Assembly: GCF_000759535.1 (NCBI RefSeq) | Contig: NZ_CP009455.1 | Coordinates: 1,364,001-1,428,000 of the forward strand | Direction of reading: 5' to 3' | Length of the DNA stretch: 64,000 bases | DNA from: Pseudomonas cremoricolorata | GTDB taxonomy: Bacteria > Pseudomonadota > Gammaproteobacteria > Pseudomonadales > Pseudomonadaceae | Part shown: piece after piece, positions 45,115 to 54,807 of the stretch | Numbering within the stretch: position 1 is the first letter of the stretch | Layout: every line of letters starts with the position of its first letter | Notes under the pieces: model-generated | Told to the model about the DNA's origin: nothing | The model's database searches: none | What the model saw: the letters and a program-made list of their open reading frames with translations, nothing else | Translations under genes and position numbers: made by a program

Positions 45115-47106
45115 CTAACTTTTGGTTAACAAGAGATCCCCGTAGGCCGTCATAGCTAAAGAGTATTGAGGTTCATCGCCTAAGGCGTGCCCCACTGCCT
45201 CGTTGGCCTTCTTTGTTGCCTGGAGAACAGTTGCACCGGTCTCCCAGGCTCGAAGGAACGGTTCCAACCAGCGGTAAGTCATTATTACGTTCAGTGGCCA
45301 AGGTGATGCGATGACTGCTCGACAACCTTTATCCAGAAGCAGTTTTGGAAGGCCAATTGCTGTATTGTCCAGTGGGTGTTTATCTATTCGACCCCCACTG
45401 CAGACAAACAGTATGACAACCTCTACACCTGCAAGGGCCGATGCCAGTGCGGAGGGGGATTCGAGCAGTCTGTCTTCGTCACGAATACTGTGGATGTAGC
45501 GTCCACCAGCCGTGAGTCCACCATGAGCCGTGACCACAGCCAACCCTGCGTCAGACATAGCACGTGGTAGTTTGCGGCTTGTGTCCACCGTAAACCCGAA
45601 TTCGTCAAAGGTACCTCTAAGCCGGTCAAGCGCCACGTCTAGAGGGCCTTCGGCCTCTGCGCCACTCTCAGCTGATATCCATGCTTTGTATGCGGTTTTG
45701 CCGCTGCGCGCCTGACTCCTAACCATGGAGAACCAGGTAAGCGATGGCGCCATTCCTATTGCAGACGCGATACCATGGAACTGGCTGAAGCCGCCAACTT
45801 CGGTCGGTTGCGCGAGGCTCAAGTTGTAAGTCATCTGTTGCAGTAGCGGCTCTGCAATCACCATCAACGCCTTTGACGGAGGCAATCGCACATCCAGTGC
45901 CTCCATCGTGTCGTAAAACTCATTATGACCATCAGAACGCTCGATGTAGCCGTAGTTACGAGGGTACTTCTGAAGCCATGTGAGCAACCGCAGCTTAAAC
46001 GATTTGGGGTGCAAAGGCTGATCGATACGATGAACCGCCCCGTTCAACACACATGTCACAATCAGCTCGCCGCTGTTATCCACACCGATAAAGGCGACAT
46101 CTAGCCCAACCGTGCTCAAGGATTGCGCACAACGGATAGGCCAGCCACTTTCCAGATCTGGAGGCACTGCAGGTAAAGCGATCGCATGGTCAGCCAGTAG
46201 CTCAACTCCGAATGCCTTGGCCTCCCCAGACACATCGTGGCCAGCCGAGTCATCCAGGAGCCGGCGCGCAGCAACGCCCACGAATGCGAAATCACCGGAG
46301 GCGTCACTGGCGTATAAACCTTTCTGCACCCGGTTGAACATGTCGGCGACGTCGGATGCCGATGGAGCAGCTGTGGATACGGTTCGCACCAAATGGGCAG
46401 CTTGTTCCCCTATCAGCTCAAGGCCCACTCGTAGTTGCTGGCGCGCTTCCTCCGCGACTTCTACCTGTCCAATATCTGCTCTCTGAATAGCCTGCCCTAG
46501 TAAAACCACGAGGGGGAAAAGAAAACTCCGATCACGTACTGCTCCCTTAAAGCTGCGGCTCAACTCCGCTACGATTGCCCCGATTTCTGGAGAGTCGTTC
46601 TCGACTTTCATTAACCGCAGGCTTAGCTCCAAGGTCACAACACGGGCATCGTTGTCGGCATCATGGCCTAGATCCACAGTCAACGTTTTCAGGCTCGGCA
46701 TGAACTCGCTCGCCAGATCATAAAGACCGAGGTCTCTAAGAATTCGGATCGCGGTATGAATTTCATGCCAAAGATCGGACTTTTCCACGGGAGCGTCAGT
46801 CGCCATCGCGGATACAAGTCCAACCAGAGCTTCGGTGAAATTCCGACAGCGATGGTAGACGTCCGCGAAAGTATGCCAAGCTAAGCGCGCACGCCCAGCG
46901 TCACCCTGCCCCATCAACAACGCTTGTTCGGCTAGATTTCGAGCGCGCTGATATTGCCCCGCAGTGGCGCACTGACCAGCTAGAAGCCGGAGTGCTCTAA
47001 GGTCTGCATTGCGCTCTGCTTTGGCATGTGGCGCCATAGCACAAACTAAAAGCACAAGAGTCTCTAGGAAGTCGATGTCGACATCCTCACCCTGTGGCGC
47101 ACTCAT
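45115..47106 (-). CDS. CHAT-domain (caspase-like) protease with helical-repeat N-terminus
   Basis: 663 residues. The first 300 are helical and TPR-like (YQRARNLAEQALLMGQGDAG; RNFTEALVGLVSAM). The C-terminal domain has the CHAT dyad: His528 in VVTAHGGLTAGG and Cys569 in VVILFVCSGGR, followed by GCRAVIASPWPLN. CHAT proteases are caspase relatives used in bacterial immunity, for example TPR-CHAT in Craspase and gasdermin-activating proteases. Here no Cas or gasdermin gene is adjacent. It begins 14 bases after the stop of the 605-residue partner, so the two form one operon. The substrate is unknown. Confidence 0.82.
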   Translation of the reverse strand: MSAPQGEDVDIDFLETLVLLVCAMAPHAKAERNADLRALRLLAGQCATAGQYQRARNLAEQALLMGQGDAGRARLAWHTFADVYHRCRNFTEALVGLVSAMATDAPVEKSDLWHEIHTAIRILRDLGLYDLASEFMPSLKTLTVDLGHDADNDARVVTLELSLRLMKVENDSPEIGAIVAELSRSFKGAVRDRSFLFPLVVLLGQAIQRADIGQVEVAEEARQQLRVGLELIGEQAAHLVRTVSTAAPSASDVADMFNRVQKGLYASDASGDFAFVGVAARRLLDDSAGHDVSGEAKAFGVELLADHAIALPAVPPDLESGWPIRCAQSLSTVGLDVAFIGVDNSGELIVTCVLNGAVHRIDQPLHPKSFKLRLLTWLQKYPRNYGYIERSDGHNEFYDTMEALDVRLPPSKALMVIAEPLLQQMTYNLSLAQPTEVGGFSQFHGIASAIGMAPSLTWFSMVRSQARSGKTAYKAWISAESGAEAEGPLDVALDRLRGTFDEFGFTVDTSRKLPRAMSDAGLAVVTAHGGLTAGGRYIHSIRDEDRLLESPSALASALAGVEVVILFVCSGGRIDKHPLDNTAIGLPKLLLDKGCRAVIASPWPLNVIMTYRWLEPFLRAWETGATVLQATKKANEAVGHALGDEPQYSLAMTAYGDLLLTKS

Positions 47107-47120
47107 TAAGATTAATCTGG

Positions 47121-48938
47121 TTACGAAGTGAATGGTCTGATCGGGATGGACCGCCAGTTCTTTGGGAAAACCGTTACCCCATGTTCCGCAGCGCCCTGAT
47201 CACCAATCCATTTCAGACACTTCTCTACTACAGCCTTGAGAACGTCTTCATTGGGCTCCTGGCCATCAGCCAGGTCTTGCTGACTACCCTGCGCTGCGTC
47301 CCTGTTTCGGGTAGCAAGGCGCACACCTTCACTGGCAAGATCCAGCATGATACAGGCAACAATCGGCACACCCACGTCACCGCACGACTCCACAGACAGT
47401 AGCCGCGAAACCCCTGTACGGACTGAACCATCTTCAGGGCGCGGGGCAAGGTAACGAATTACCGATAGCAGGCGCTCCTGGTAGTAATCGCCTCCGTCTC
47501 GGCCGATTTCTTCCTTGAGCATCATTGCCCTTATGGACGACAGCGTGAGCTGGGCAGCCTGTCTTCCGTAAATATCGGATTTAGTGATCATGCTCGCAGC
47601 GTCAGCAGCAACTCGGCAATTCCCGAGATGCCAGGCATGCATGGCACAGCAAATTACGGCCAGTTCGAACCATTCCCTACCCCAGCCCTGTGCGTCATCA
47701 ATCACATGGGCGTAACCCCGTTGGGGAGATAGAACTCCGTCCAATATCGCCAAGTGTCTTTCAGTAAATCCCGCCGTTGTGAACCCGCCGTCCACATCGA
47801 GTGTTGCATCGCGACAGTTCATCAAAAGCCGACGATCACGATTCTCCCTCAGGGATGAAGAAGTCGGATACAGCTGCGCCAGTCGCTCATCGTAGCGCTC
47901 AATCAGTTGGTTGTTCTGGAGAAGGGTCGCGAGCTCGAGCCCTTGCTCGATCCACATCACGCTGTTCAAGCCCTCCACGTTTTCTGGCAGGAGCGCGAGT
48001 GCCAGTGAGTTGTCGCCAGCTTTGAGAGCTAGACGCGAAATTTGGATCGAGTTCGTCGGGTCCATCGATGCCAAATGTGGAAGAAGCTGCGTAAGGGTTG
48101 CAATCGCTTCGTCTGTCATCCCAGCCCGGCAGAACAACTGGGCCAAAAGATGTAGTCGATTAATGTCGGAAAGCTGCATTTCCTCTATCTCTGCCAACAC
48201 TGCTTCCATTTCGCCGCACAGCACGAGAGATATCCATCGCTGAGCGTTTTGCTCCACTTTATCCTTAGAGTCAGGCTCACGAACCACCTCCATCACAAAG
48301 CAGCCGTCTACGCTCGTTAGCAGATCCACATTGCCGCTCAACCTTGCCGGCGTTTCGTCGACATGAACGACCGCATATCCCTCATTCGCTTGAACTGCGG
48401 AAACGGTGCAATGACAGAGACGGGCCACATGAGGTGTCCACAAATCTTCCGATGTACGGACTGCCGAGACCCCAAAAGCTGCGGGCTCCTCAATGTTGTC
48501 ATCTCGGTAGAGACTAGCGTCAGCAATCGCCACAAGGCTGCGCTGCCCTTGCGCCGCGATAGTAGCCTCCAAGACAGCGACCTCAAGCGTCGAGCTATTC
48601 ACCACACGTGTCATGCGCTTTAGGAATGCCGACTGTTTTTCATTCGGCGTTGTACCAGTTAGCGTTAGAAACGCTGACTCCAATGCTTCGTAAACGTTGT
48701 CAGCCGTCAAGGTTGTTACCGAAGTCGGAGGCAAGATAACGACAACGCTGGCGAAAGGAGGCTTACCCTCCGCATCTTTCAGATACAGAAGCAGCGAAAT
48801 CACGGTTCGCCCAACGACTTCCGCAAACGATCCACCCTGAATCAAGTCAGCTGTCCCAAGAGAGAATCCATGGGCGAATAACTTATGGGGGTCAAATCCT
48901 TCGATGCTCACAGCCTGCGTATTGTCCGACTCACTCAT
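47121..48938 (-). CDS. Partner of the CHAT protease, helical-repeat protein
   Basis: 605 residues, AGGA before the ATG. Residues 1-230 look alpha/beta (ASVVVILPPTSVTT; LEVAVLEATIAAQGQRSLVAI), and the rest is helical repeat, TPR-like (INRLHLLAQLFCRAGMTDEA; LALALLPENVEGLNSV). No nuclease, ATPase or membrane motif is visible. First gene of a two-gene operon with the CHAT protease; a likely sensor, regulator or substrate of it. I do not recognise the family. Confidence 0.7.
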   Translation of the reverse strand: MSESDNTQAVSIEGFDPHKLFAHGFSLGTADLIQGGSFAEVVGRTVISLLLYLKDAEGKPPFASVVVILPPTSVTTLTADNVYEALESAFLTLTGTTPNEKQSAFLKRMTRVVNSSTLEVAVLEATIAAQGQRSLVAIADASLYRDDNIEEPAAFGVSAVRTSEDLWTPHVARLCHCTVSAVQANEGYAVVHVDETPARLSGNVDLLTSVDGCFVMEVVREPDSKDKVEQNAQRWISLVLCGEMEAVLAEIEEMQLSDINRLHLLAQLFCRAGMTDEAIATLTQLLPHLASMDPTNSIQISRLALKAGDNSLALALLPENVEGLNSVMWIEQGLELATLLQNNQLIERYDERLAQLYPTSSSLRENRDRRLLMNCRDATLDVDGGFTTAGFTERHLAILDGVLSPQRGYAHVIDDAQGWGREWFELAVICCAMHAWHLGNCRVAADAASMITKSDIYGRQAAQLTLSSIRAMMLKEEIGRDGGDYYQERLLSVIRYLAPRPEDGSVRTGVSRLLSVESCGDVGVPIVACIMLDLASEGVRLATRNRDAAQGSQQDLADGQEPNEDVLKAVVEKCLKWIGDQGAAEHGVTVFPKNWRSIPIRPFTS

Positions 48939-49142
48939 TCCTGACCCCTAGCGTTTATCCTTCGATAGCCTATCGAGGCATTCAGTGCCTTTAATTAGCA
49001 GAGTCAACTGGCCATCACAAGAGACCTCCAGTGCTCTGGTACGGCTATCCGCAAAGGGTCAAAAAGCTGTCGCTAGTTGAGGGCAGCTAATGGACGGTTG
49101 CTGTCGTTTGCCGCCTATAGCTATCCCAATCGCCTCAACCGC

Positions 49143-49600
49143 TCAGCCAAGGTTCGCATCTAGTAACCAGTCGATGAACGCCCGCACCTCCGGGCGTCTG
49201 CGGCTGCCTTCAGAGCAAACCATGTAGTAGTTGTGCACGGTAGGCACACAGATGGGAAACGGGCAAACCAATCGCCCTTCGTCGAGGTCTCTGGCAGAAA
49301 CCGTTTCATCGCTCAGAGCCCCCCCGAAGCCCTCCGGTGCAGCCTGGAGCACCATGCCGAAGTCTTCGAAGTAAATGTACCTCGGCGAACGAAGCCCGCC
49401 TCAGCAGGCAATTGCTGCCACAGGTTACCGTCGTCCTCATGCAGCAAGCGATGTTTGACCAGATCACTCACTTCGTGAATGGCCAACGGCCCTCGCAGGT
49501 GTTGAGGGCTGCACACCGTACGCGTATCGAGATGCTGCGGCCAACGACATGGCTGTAGGGCGTATCGCCGTCTCGGAAAGCGTGACACTCCACGAGTAAC
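49143..49600 (-). pseudogene. LysR-family regulator fragment
   Basis: Pieces of a GcvA-type effector domain in two or more frames: VCSPQHLRGPLAIHEVSDLV and LLHEDDGNLWQQLPAEAGF, then DLDEGRLVCPFPICVPTVHN and RRRPEVRAFIDWLLDANLG. The DNA-binding half is missing and frames shift at least once. Decayed regulator inside the transposon cargo. Confidence 0.7.
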
Positions 49601-49646
49601 CCCCAAACGGGGCTCGCTTGGGAATGGCGCCGGGCGACTCCCCAGC

Positions 49647-50426
49647 TCATTGCTTGTTAGCAACAAATTCGTTGGCGGCCGCGACTTTTGCTTTGCTGGC
49701 CTTGCCTCCTTTACCCGCCTGATTCACCGGATTGAAAGCCGGCCACTTATCGCCAAGACCGCGAACTAGGTATCGATTGGTCCGATCCTGCTCCGTGTTT
49801 CCAGGCTCGTAATAGTCGGCCTGTTTGTAGGAAATCAACTCCTGGTGGTACAGACGGTTCAAGGAGCCAGGGATTTGGTACATGGGTACACCTGCTAACC
49901 TTGAGATGGTCGAGTAGTTGATGGTCGCTATATTGAAATTGCTCTTATTTCTGAACGCGCAGATCACCAAAAACACCTTCAGCGCGTAGAGGCTCAATGC
50001 GCTGAATTCAAACTGATGCAGGACGAGCAGCTGCGTCCTGCTTCCATCGTAGAGCCTCGACTTGGGCAGCTTGCCGTGGAAGCTCTCCTCCCACCCTGCC
50101 ATTTGCAACACGGTCCCTTCGCGTAACGGCTTGCCGTATTTTTCGAGCAGGCCCACTTCCACCAGGCGCTTGAGAGATCGAGCGACGATCGGCCTCGACA
50201 AGCCAGACAGCGCGATCAGCTTCGGGTACGTCGTTGTGACCTGTCCTGTGTAGTAGTTCGCAATCATGCACAAGCTGACGTAGAGCCTCAATGCTCCAAG
50301 ACTCGTGTTCTGCTCCAGCAAGCAGCGTGCTCCTCCATCCACACGGCTATCGAACGCAGCGACACCACCCCCTTGAATCCATTTGATGGGCAGTCGAGCA
50401 AAGTCGGCTTTGTCCTGGGTGTTCAT
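49647..50426 (-). CDS. Winged-helix DNA-binding protein
   Basis: 259 residues. A winged helix is seen at YPKLIALSGLSRPIVARSLKRLVEVGLLEKYG, and a second helical unit at TINYSTISRLAGVPMYQIPGSLNRLYHQELISY, like replication-initiator-style tandem wings. The tail is Lys/Ala-rich. It begins 3 bases after a 39-residue membrane peptide gene, so the two are probably co-transcribed. It could be a regulator or a replication-type protein of an older mobile element. Confidence 0.65.
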   Translation of the reverse strand: MNTQDKADFARLPIKWIQGGGVAAFDSRVDGGARCLLEQNTSLGALRLYVSLCMIANYYTGQVTTTYPKLIALSGLSRPIVARSLKRLVEVGLLEKYGKPLREGTVLQMAGWEESFHGKLPKSRLYDGSRTQLLVLHQFEFSALSLYALKVFLVICAFRNKSNFNIATINYSTISRLAGVPMYQIPGSLNRLYHQELISYKQADYYEPGNTEQDRTNRYLVRGLGDKWPAFNPVNQAGKGGKASKAKVAAANEFVANKQ

Positions 50427-50429
50427 AAA

Positions 50430-50549
50430 TCAGCTCCGCTTCCATACAGCGGCGACCACAGCCACCGAAAGAGTAATCACTGCGCACAGCGCCAAGTTGA
50501 GGGGATCAGCCGTGAGCGCGGCCGAGAAAATGCTGCTGATTGATTCCAT
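50430..50549 (-). CDS. 39-residue small membrane protein
   Basis: GGAG lies 9 bases before the ATG. MESISSIFSAALTADPLN is followed by one hydrophobic helix (LALCAVITLSVAVVAAV) and WKRS at the end, a typical N-out single-span peptide. Its stop is 3 bases before the winged-helix gene. Function unknown; small membrane peptides of this shape can be toxins or anchors. Confidence 0.5.
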   Translation of the reverse strand: MESISSIFSAALTADPLNLALCAVITLSVAVVAAVWKRS

Positions 50550-50740
50550 CTTAGTGAGCTCCAAAAACCAGTTATGGAGCAATTTCGCATCTCCCCCCTA
50601 ATAGCATCTAGATGATCCATTATCGGAAAATCCAGTGCAAGCCCAGTAACCAAGCTGCATTGAGCATTTTCTGATTAGTTAATTCCAGCTCTACTTACCC
50701 GCTGAAAACGGTCATCAAAAGTGATAAATTGAATCAAAAC

Positions 50741-51097
50741 ATGGAAATTGATTGGGGGCGTATGGCAGGGTTTGTGGAGCAGGATTTGAGGGAGCAGTTG
50801 AGAGCCCCAAGAGCAGTTCCTTATGCTAGGCGCGTAGCAGGTGGCCACTTCGTCCTGGAGATTGCTACACCTGTAGGCGTTAACACTCTGCAGCGGCAAC
50901 GAGGCGGCGATCGGGTCTTTAAAACCTTCGAAGCGCTTCTCAGCCTGCTGGCCGGGCAAGGAGTAGTAGAGTTTGCCGTTGTCCTAGATAAGGCAAAGGT
51001 CATCGCAGCAGGTCCACCAATCCCTTGGGTTGGACGCGCCCCTAACGATGAGATGTCTCGCGCCTCCTGGCGTCACGATTTCGACATACCCTTTTGA
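50741..51097 (+). CDS. Unrecognised small protein
   Basis: 118 residues from MEIDWGRMAGFVEQDLREQL, on the plus strand against its neighbours. The N-terminus is acidic and helical; FKTFEALLSLLAGQGVVEFAVVL is a second helix and strand. It has features of small accessory proteins of integrative elements, but no named family. A hairpin terminator follows at 51,154. Confidence 0.5.
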   Translation: MEIDWGRMAGFVEQDLREQLRAPRAVPYARRVAGGHFVLEIATPVGVNTLQRQRGGDRVFKTFEALLSLLAGQGVVEFAVVLDKAKVIAAGPPIPWVGRAPNDEMSRASWRHDFDIPF

Positions 51098-51153
51098 GCA
51101 CTCCAGAACTCTGCAAGCTAGTGGCGGGCTCTGTGAACGCCGCGTCGGCTCTG

Positions 51154-51177
51154 AAAGCCGCCCAAGCAGGCGGCTTT
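51154..51177 (+). terminator. Intrinsic terminator
   Basis: Stem AAAGCCGCC / GGCGGCTTT with a 6-base loop, 57 bases after the plus-strand gene, followed by a T-containing run (AAAGACCTTTGTTTT). Confidence 0.6.
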
Positions 51178-51190
51178 AAAGACCTTTGTT

Positions 51191-51306
51191 TTACATCAAT
51201 GGCACGGTGTAAGAGAAAACGAGACGATTCTCATCGATCCCTCGACCGAAGTTAGACCGGTAGGTGGCATTCGCCCATCGTACAGCTAGATTCTTGAACG
51301 TAGCCT
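51191..51306 (-). pseudogene. OprD-family porin, C-terminal remnant
   Basis: About 38 codons, NLAVRWANATYRSNFGRGID followed by ENRLVFSYTVPLM and a stop, matching the last strands of OprD porins. The rest of the gene is absent. One of several broken genes clustered here. Confidence 0.65.
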
Positions 51307-51420
51307 CGCCCCCAGAGATGTTGGCGCTACAGCAGCCGTGTGACTCATCAGCCTGATGGCCGACCTGCCAGGCAATGACCTTCTAGACTGGATACAAGGG
51401 CATACAGAGGCCGGATTGAA

Positions 51421-51597
51421 ATGAAAATCACAGGTCGTGTGGAAGTGGATGCAGTGACCGACGTGCGTTGCGACATTTGCAGCAGCTCCACTCGTTCGGA
51501 AAGCGGCAACTTGGAGTATGGGATGCTCCAGGCAAATTGGGGCTATGGTGCGCAGCATGACGGTCAACGCTATGAGGTGCACCTGTGCACTGCGTGA
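51421..51597 (+). pseudogene. Truncated conserved cargo gene, cut by IS66 fragment
   Basis: 58 codons from MKITGRVEVDAVTDVRCD with CDICSSSTRSESG, then a WGYG segment and YEVHLC, after which the frame runs into transposase-derived DNA and stops. The pattern matches a small zinc-binding-type Pseudomonas protein that normally continues past YEVHLC with more cysteines. Its ATG overlaps the stop of a 22-codon ORF (51,356-51,424), as coupled genes do. The 3' part was lost when IS66 sequence joined near 51,590. Confidence 0.55.
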
Positions 51598-52439
51598 AGC
51601 GGTGCTGAGCCAAGGCGTAATTCACGCCGATGAAACACCGGTGCAAATGCTTGCGCCAGGCGAGAAGAAAACCCACCGGGCCTATGTATGGGCCTACAGC
51701 ACGACGCCGTTTTCAGCGCTGAATGCGGTGGTGTATGACTTCAGCCCAAGCCGCGCAGGCGAACATGCGCGCAACTTCCTGGACACCTGGAATGGCAAGT
51801 GGGTCTGCGATGACTTCGCGGGCTACAAAGCCGGTTTTGAGCAAGGCATCACTGAAATCGGCTGCATGGCTCATGCTCGCCGCAAGTTCTTCGACCTGCA
51901 TGTCGCGAACAAAAGTCAGCTGGCCGAACAGGCGCTGCACTCGATTAGCGGTTTGTACGAGGTTGAACGCCAGGCTCGGGATATGAGCAACGAAGACCGT
52001 TGGCGAATACGTCAGGAAATGGCGGTACCGATCAGCAAAAAACTGCATGGCTGGATGTTGGCCCAGCGCGACCTGGTGCCGAACGGATCAGCCACGGCGA
52101 AAGCCCTCGATTACAGCCTGAAACGCTGGGTAGCGCTGACGCGCTACCTGGACGATGGGGCTGTGCCCATCGACAACAATCAGGTCGAGAACCAGATACG
52201 GCCATGGGCGCTCGGGCGCTCGAACTGGTTGTTTGCCGGGTCGCTGCGCAGTGGCAAACGGGCCGCGGCGATCATGAGCCTGATCCAGTCGGCGCGCATG
52301 AATGGGCATGATCCGTATGCCTATCTCAAAGATGTGCTGACGCGGCTGCCGACGCAACGGGCCAGTGAGATCGGGCAGCTGCTGCCGCATCAGTGGGTGC
52401 CAGCCTGACTTACGCAAGGAGAGTTCGCCGGACGCTTAC
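51590..52439 (+). mobile_element. IS66-family element, 3' fragment
   Basis: About 272 C-terminal residues of an IS66 TnpC transposase (VIHADETPVQML with a catalytic Asp; CMAHARRKFFDLH; DDGAVPIDNNQVENQIRP; FAGSLRSGKRAAAIMSLI) ending at 52,408, then the terminal inverted repeat closing with GGACGCTTAC near 52,439. The tnpA/tnpB genes, the first half of tnpC and the left end are missing, so it cannot move by itself. Confidence 0.85.
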
Positions 52440-52528
52440 CCCTGACTGGCACTCTCTCTGAAATAGACGTTCACTGCGGCGAGTATGATTGGTTGAGCGT
52501 AAGCCGCAGTGAGGAGGATGTAGGATGC

Positions 52529-52957
52529 TTACGCTACCAGTTGAAGCCGAGGGGCGAGCGCAAGATAGTCTTTAGGCATTGTCGCCAGGATTCGTGCGAC
52601 TTGGGCTTGTGGAAGCTTGGCAGAAAGCAGCACCTCAAGCTTTTCAATACGCTCTTGGACTGCCCGAGCACGATCCCACTGAACGCTGAACCTCTTCGCA
52701 GCTACTTTCTGCTCTACAAGCACAAGATGGCGATTGTGGTCGTAGGTGTAGCGCATAGTGACTTTACTCGGGGACTCTTCCTCGACCGACTCCGTGAAGG
52801 TCAACTCGAAGATCAGCCCGGCGGAGGTCTTGCGTGCGGAAGACTCGACATAGTCCTCCTCAAATAGGTTGTCGACCAATTCGCTTGGCTGAACACCACG
52901 GGTTACGTGTAGGGTTGTGAGCTCGTCAACAAGCGTTTTGATGGTTTCGAGACTCAT
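52529..52957 (-). CDS. Small partner protein of helicase
   Basis: 142 residues. Its ATG overlaps the helicase stop (ATGA), so it is coupled. The N-terminus is acidic and helical; the middle has LIFELTFTESVEEESPSKV and MRYTYDHNRHLVLVEQKV (beta). No family recognised. Probably works with the helicase. Confidence 0.65.
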   Translation of the reverse strand: MSLETIKTLVDELTTLHVTRGVQPSELVDNLFEEDYVESSARKTSAGLIFELTFTESVEEESPSKVTMRYTYDHNRHLVLVEQKVAAKRFSVQWDRARAVQERIEKLEVLLSAKLPQAQVARILATMPKDYLALAPRLQLVA

Positions 52958-54807
52958 TTCAGCATACCCCTCAGTTCAGCCATGATCACCTCGACATGCT
53001 CGATGGACCTGGACAGCGCATTGGTGTCCCGTTCAGCGACCTTACCGAATTTCTTCACGAGCTTGGCGTTAATAGATCTCACCAGTATACCGTCGTTAGG
53101 CATTGTGGATTGAATTCCCACCAAGTGACGACTGAATTTCGGATAAAGGGTAGACGCTTTTGCGTCGATTCCTAAGTCGCTCAGTAGGGTCGCCACCTCA
53201 TCTTGCGCCTTCTTGGTGAGTATCTCGCGCATCTGCCTGCGGGCGATCTCCGGCCGCTTTGCCACGAGATTAGGGTCAATCGTCTGAGCAGCCTTCCGGG
53301 TTTCAGCGTTGATGATGAGGCTCTTGAACTGAGCCAAGGTGGCTTCATCGTAACCCGCGAGAGCTGACATCTCCTGTAGCTTCTGGGTCGCGATGGAGTC
53401 GATTTCAGCCCGTTTTTCAGAAAAGATCTTGTTGAAATCGAGGTCATCAAGGTAGGAATCTTGATCGCTCACAAACGCATCAGATGAAGTGACACCCGCC
53501 AAGGACTGTTCTTTTCGCGTGTACTCTATGTCAGTGATGGTGTACTCGCGCGTCCGCTGATGCTGGGCGCGGTCCACTTCCTTCTGGAAAGCACTCCACA
53601 TCGAATCAAGGCCAGTTTCCTCGTGGTAAATCACCACCGCATTGTTGTCGACCTCAAATGCGGTGATTTCTTCAGCCGGGATCGCACGCAGTACACGGCC
53701 GACGATCTGCGCAAAGGCGTTGATGCTGCGGTAAGGCCGGAACAGGGCGAGCACTGTGAGGTAACGGTGGTCGTAGCCCTCCATGAGCATGTTTACGGAG
53801 ATGACAACGTCGCACTCGTGGTTGTCGATCGCCCGGAATGCGGCATCGAGATCCGACTGCTCCATATTGCTATGCACGATAGCCGCAGTGAGGCTCTTGG
53901 ATTGGTACCAAGCCTGGAGATCTACGGCATGGGTAATGCTGCACCCAACGGCGAGGATCTTGTGCGGCACGTTCGGCGACACCTTACGTAGCTCGCTGAG
54001 ATTGGCAATGCTCTGCTCGATCACATCCATCGAGCATTCAGGCGAAAGCGCGACGCTTCGTTCTAGCCACTCCTTGTCCTTGAGGGCAAGAACCTCATCC
54101 TTAGACAAACGAACACCCGGTTGCTCTGCCAGAGTGAAGTACAGTTCGTGAGCGTTGACGGTCTGTTTCCTCAACCACTTGACGTACCGATCTCGCATGA
54201 CTTCCGACAGAGGCGTTTCATGGATGAGCCTTCCAGGAACCTCTTGTTTGTCACCACGGAAAGGAGTGCCAGTGATGAAAATCTTTTTGGCCTTAGCGAA
54301 ATATCCAAGGGTTCTCTGCCACGTGTCGGCCGGGGCGTGGTGGCCCTCATCGATGATGATGAGATCGAAGAAGTCAGGCGACACACGCCTGGTTAAGCAC
54401 CCGTCTCGCTCGCTGTGGACCTGCTGAATGTTCGAGTAGACGAAGTGGCTCAGCTCCAAGCTAGAGGAGAGAGTCTTGGAGTTGTACTCGCAGATGACTG
54501 GAAGGTCATCAGCACTGAAAATAATGTCCTGATTGATCCAGAAATTGTCTTCCAGAAGCTCTTGGGTTTTGCGGATGCTCTGCTTAGTCACCAGGTTGGG
54601 CGTTACTATGAGGACACGGCCCTTAGCCAGCCCATACGGTACGATGGAGATCAGCCCACTTTTTCCTGTGCCGGTCGGGAGAACGATCAAAGCGTCTTCG
54701 TCGGAGCTAGCGAAATGGTCCTGCGCTTTGATGTATGCCTCGATTTGGGGCGTACGCAGCTTGTTGTTGCCAAGAATATTGGCTGCCGTTTCGGTGAAGT
54801 AATTCAT
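52954..54807 (-). CDS. Superfamily 2 DEAD/DEAH-type helicase
   Basis: 617 residues. Walker A LPTGTGKS at 43-50, DEGH box at 153-156, motif III-like FITGTPFRGD near 180, and motif VI QIVGRVLRA near 385. This is the layout of the type I/III restriction and UvrB-like helicase group. The C-terminal 200 residues are helical and unlike known nucleases. Translation is coupled to a 142-residue partner. As transposon cargo next to other defence genes it is a candidate phage-defence helicase; no methylase or nuclease domain is visible. Confidence 0.82.
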   Translation of the reverse strand: MNYFTETAANILGNNKLRTPQIEAYIKAQDHFASSDEDALIVLPTGTGKSGLISIVPYGLAKGRVLIVTPNLVTKQSIRKTQELLEDNFWINQDIIFSADDLPVICEYNSKTLSSSLELSHFVYSNIQQVHSERDGCLTRRVSPDFFDLIIIDEGHHAPADTWQRTLGYFAKAKKIFITGTPFRGDKQEVPGRLIHETPLSEVMRDRYVKWLRKQTVNAHELYFTLAEQPGVRLSKDEVLALKDKEWLERSVALSPECSMDVIEQSIANLSELRKVSPNVPHKILAVGCSITHAVDLQAWYQSKSLTAAIVHSNMEQSDLDAAFRAIDNHECDVVISVNMLMEGYDHRYLTVLALFRPYRSINAFAQIVGRVLRAIPAEEITAFEVDNNAVVIYHEETGLDSMWSAFQKEVDRAQHQRTREYTITDIEYTRKEQSLAGVTSSDAFVSDQDSYLDDLDFNKIFSEKRAEIDSIATQKLQEMSALAGYDEATLAQFKSLIINAETRKAAQTIDPNLVAKRPEIARRQMREILTKKAQDEVATLLSDLGIDAKASTLYPKFSRHLVGIQSTMPNDGILVRSINAKLVKKFGKVAERDTNALSRSIEHVEVIMAELRGMLK

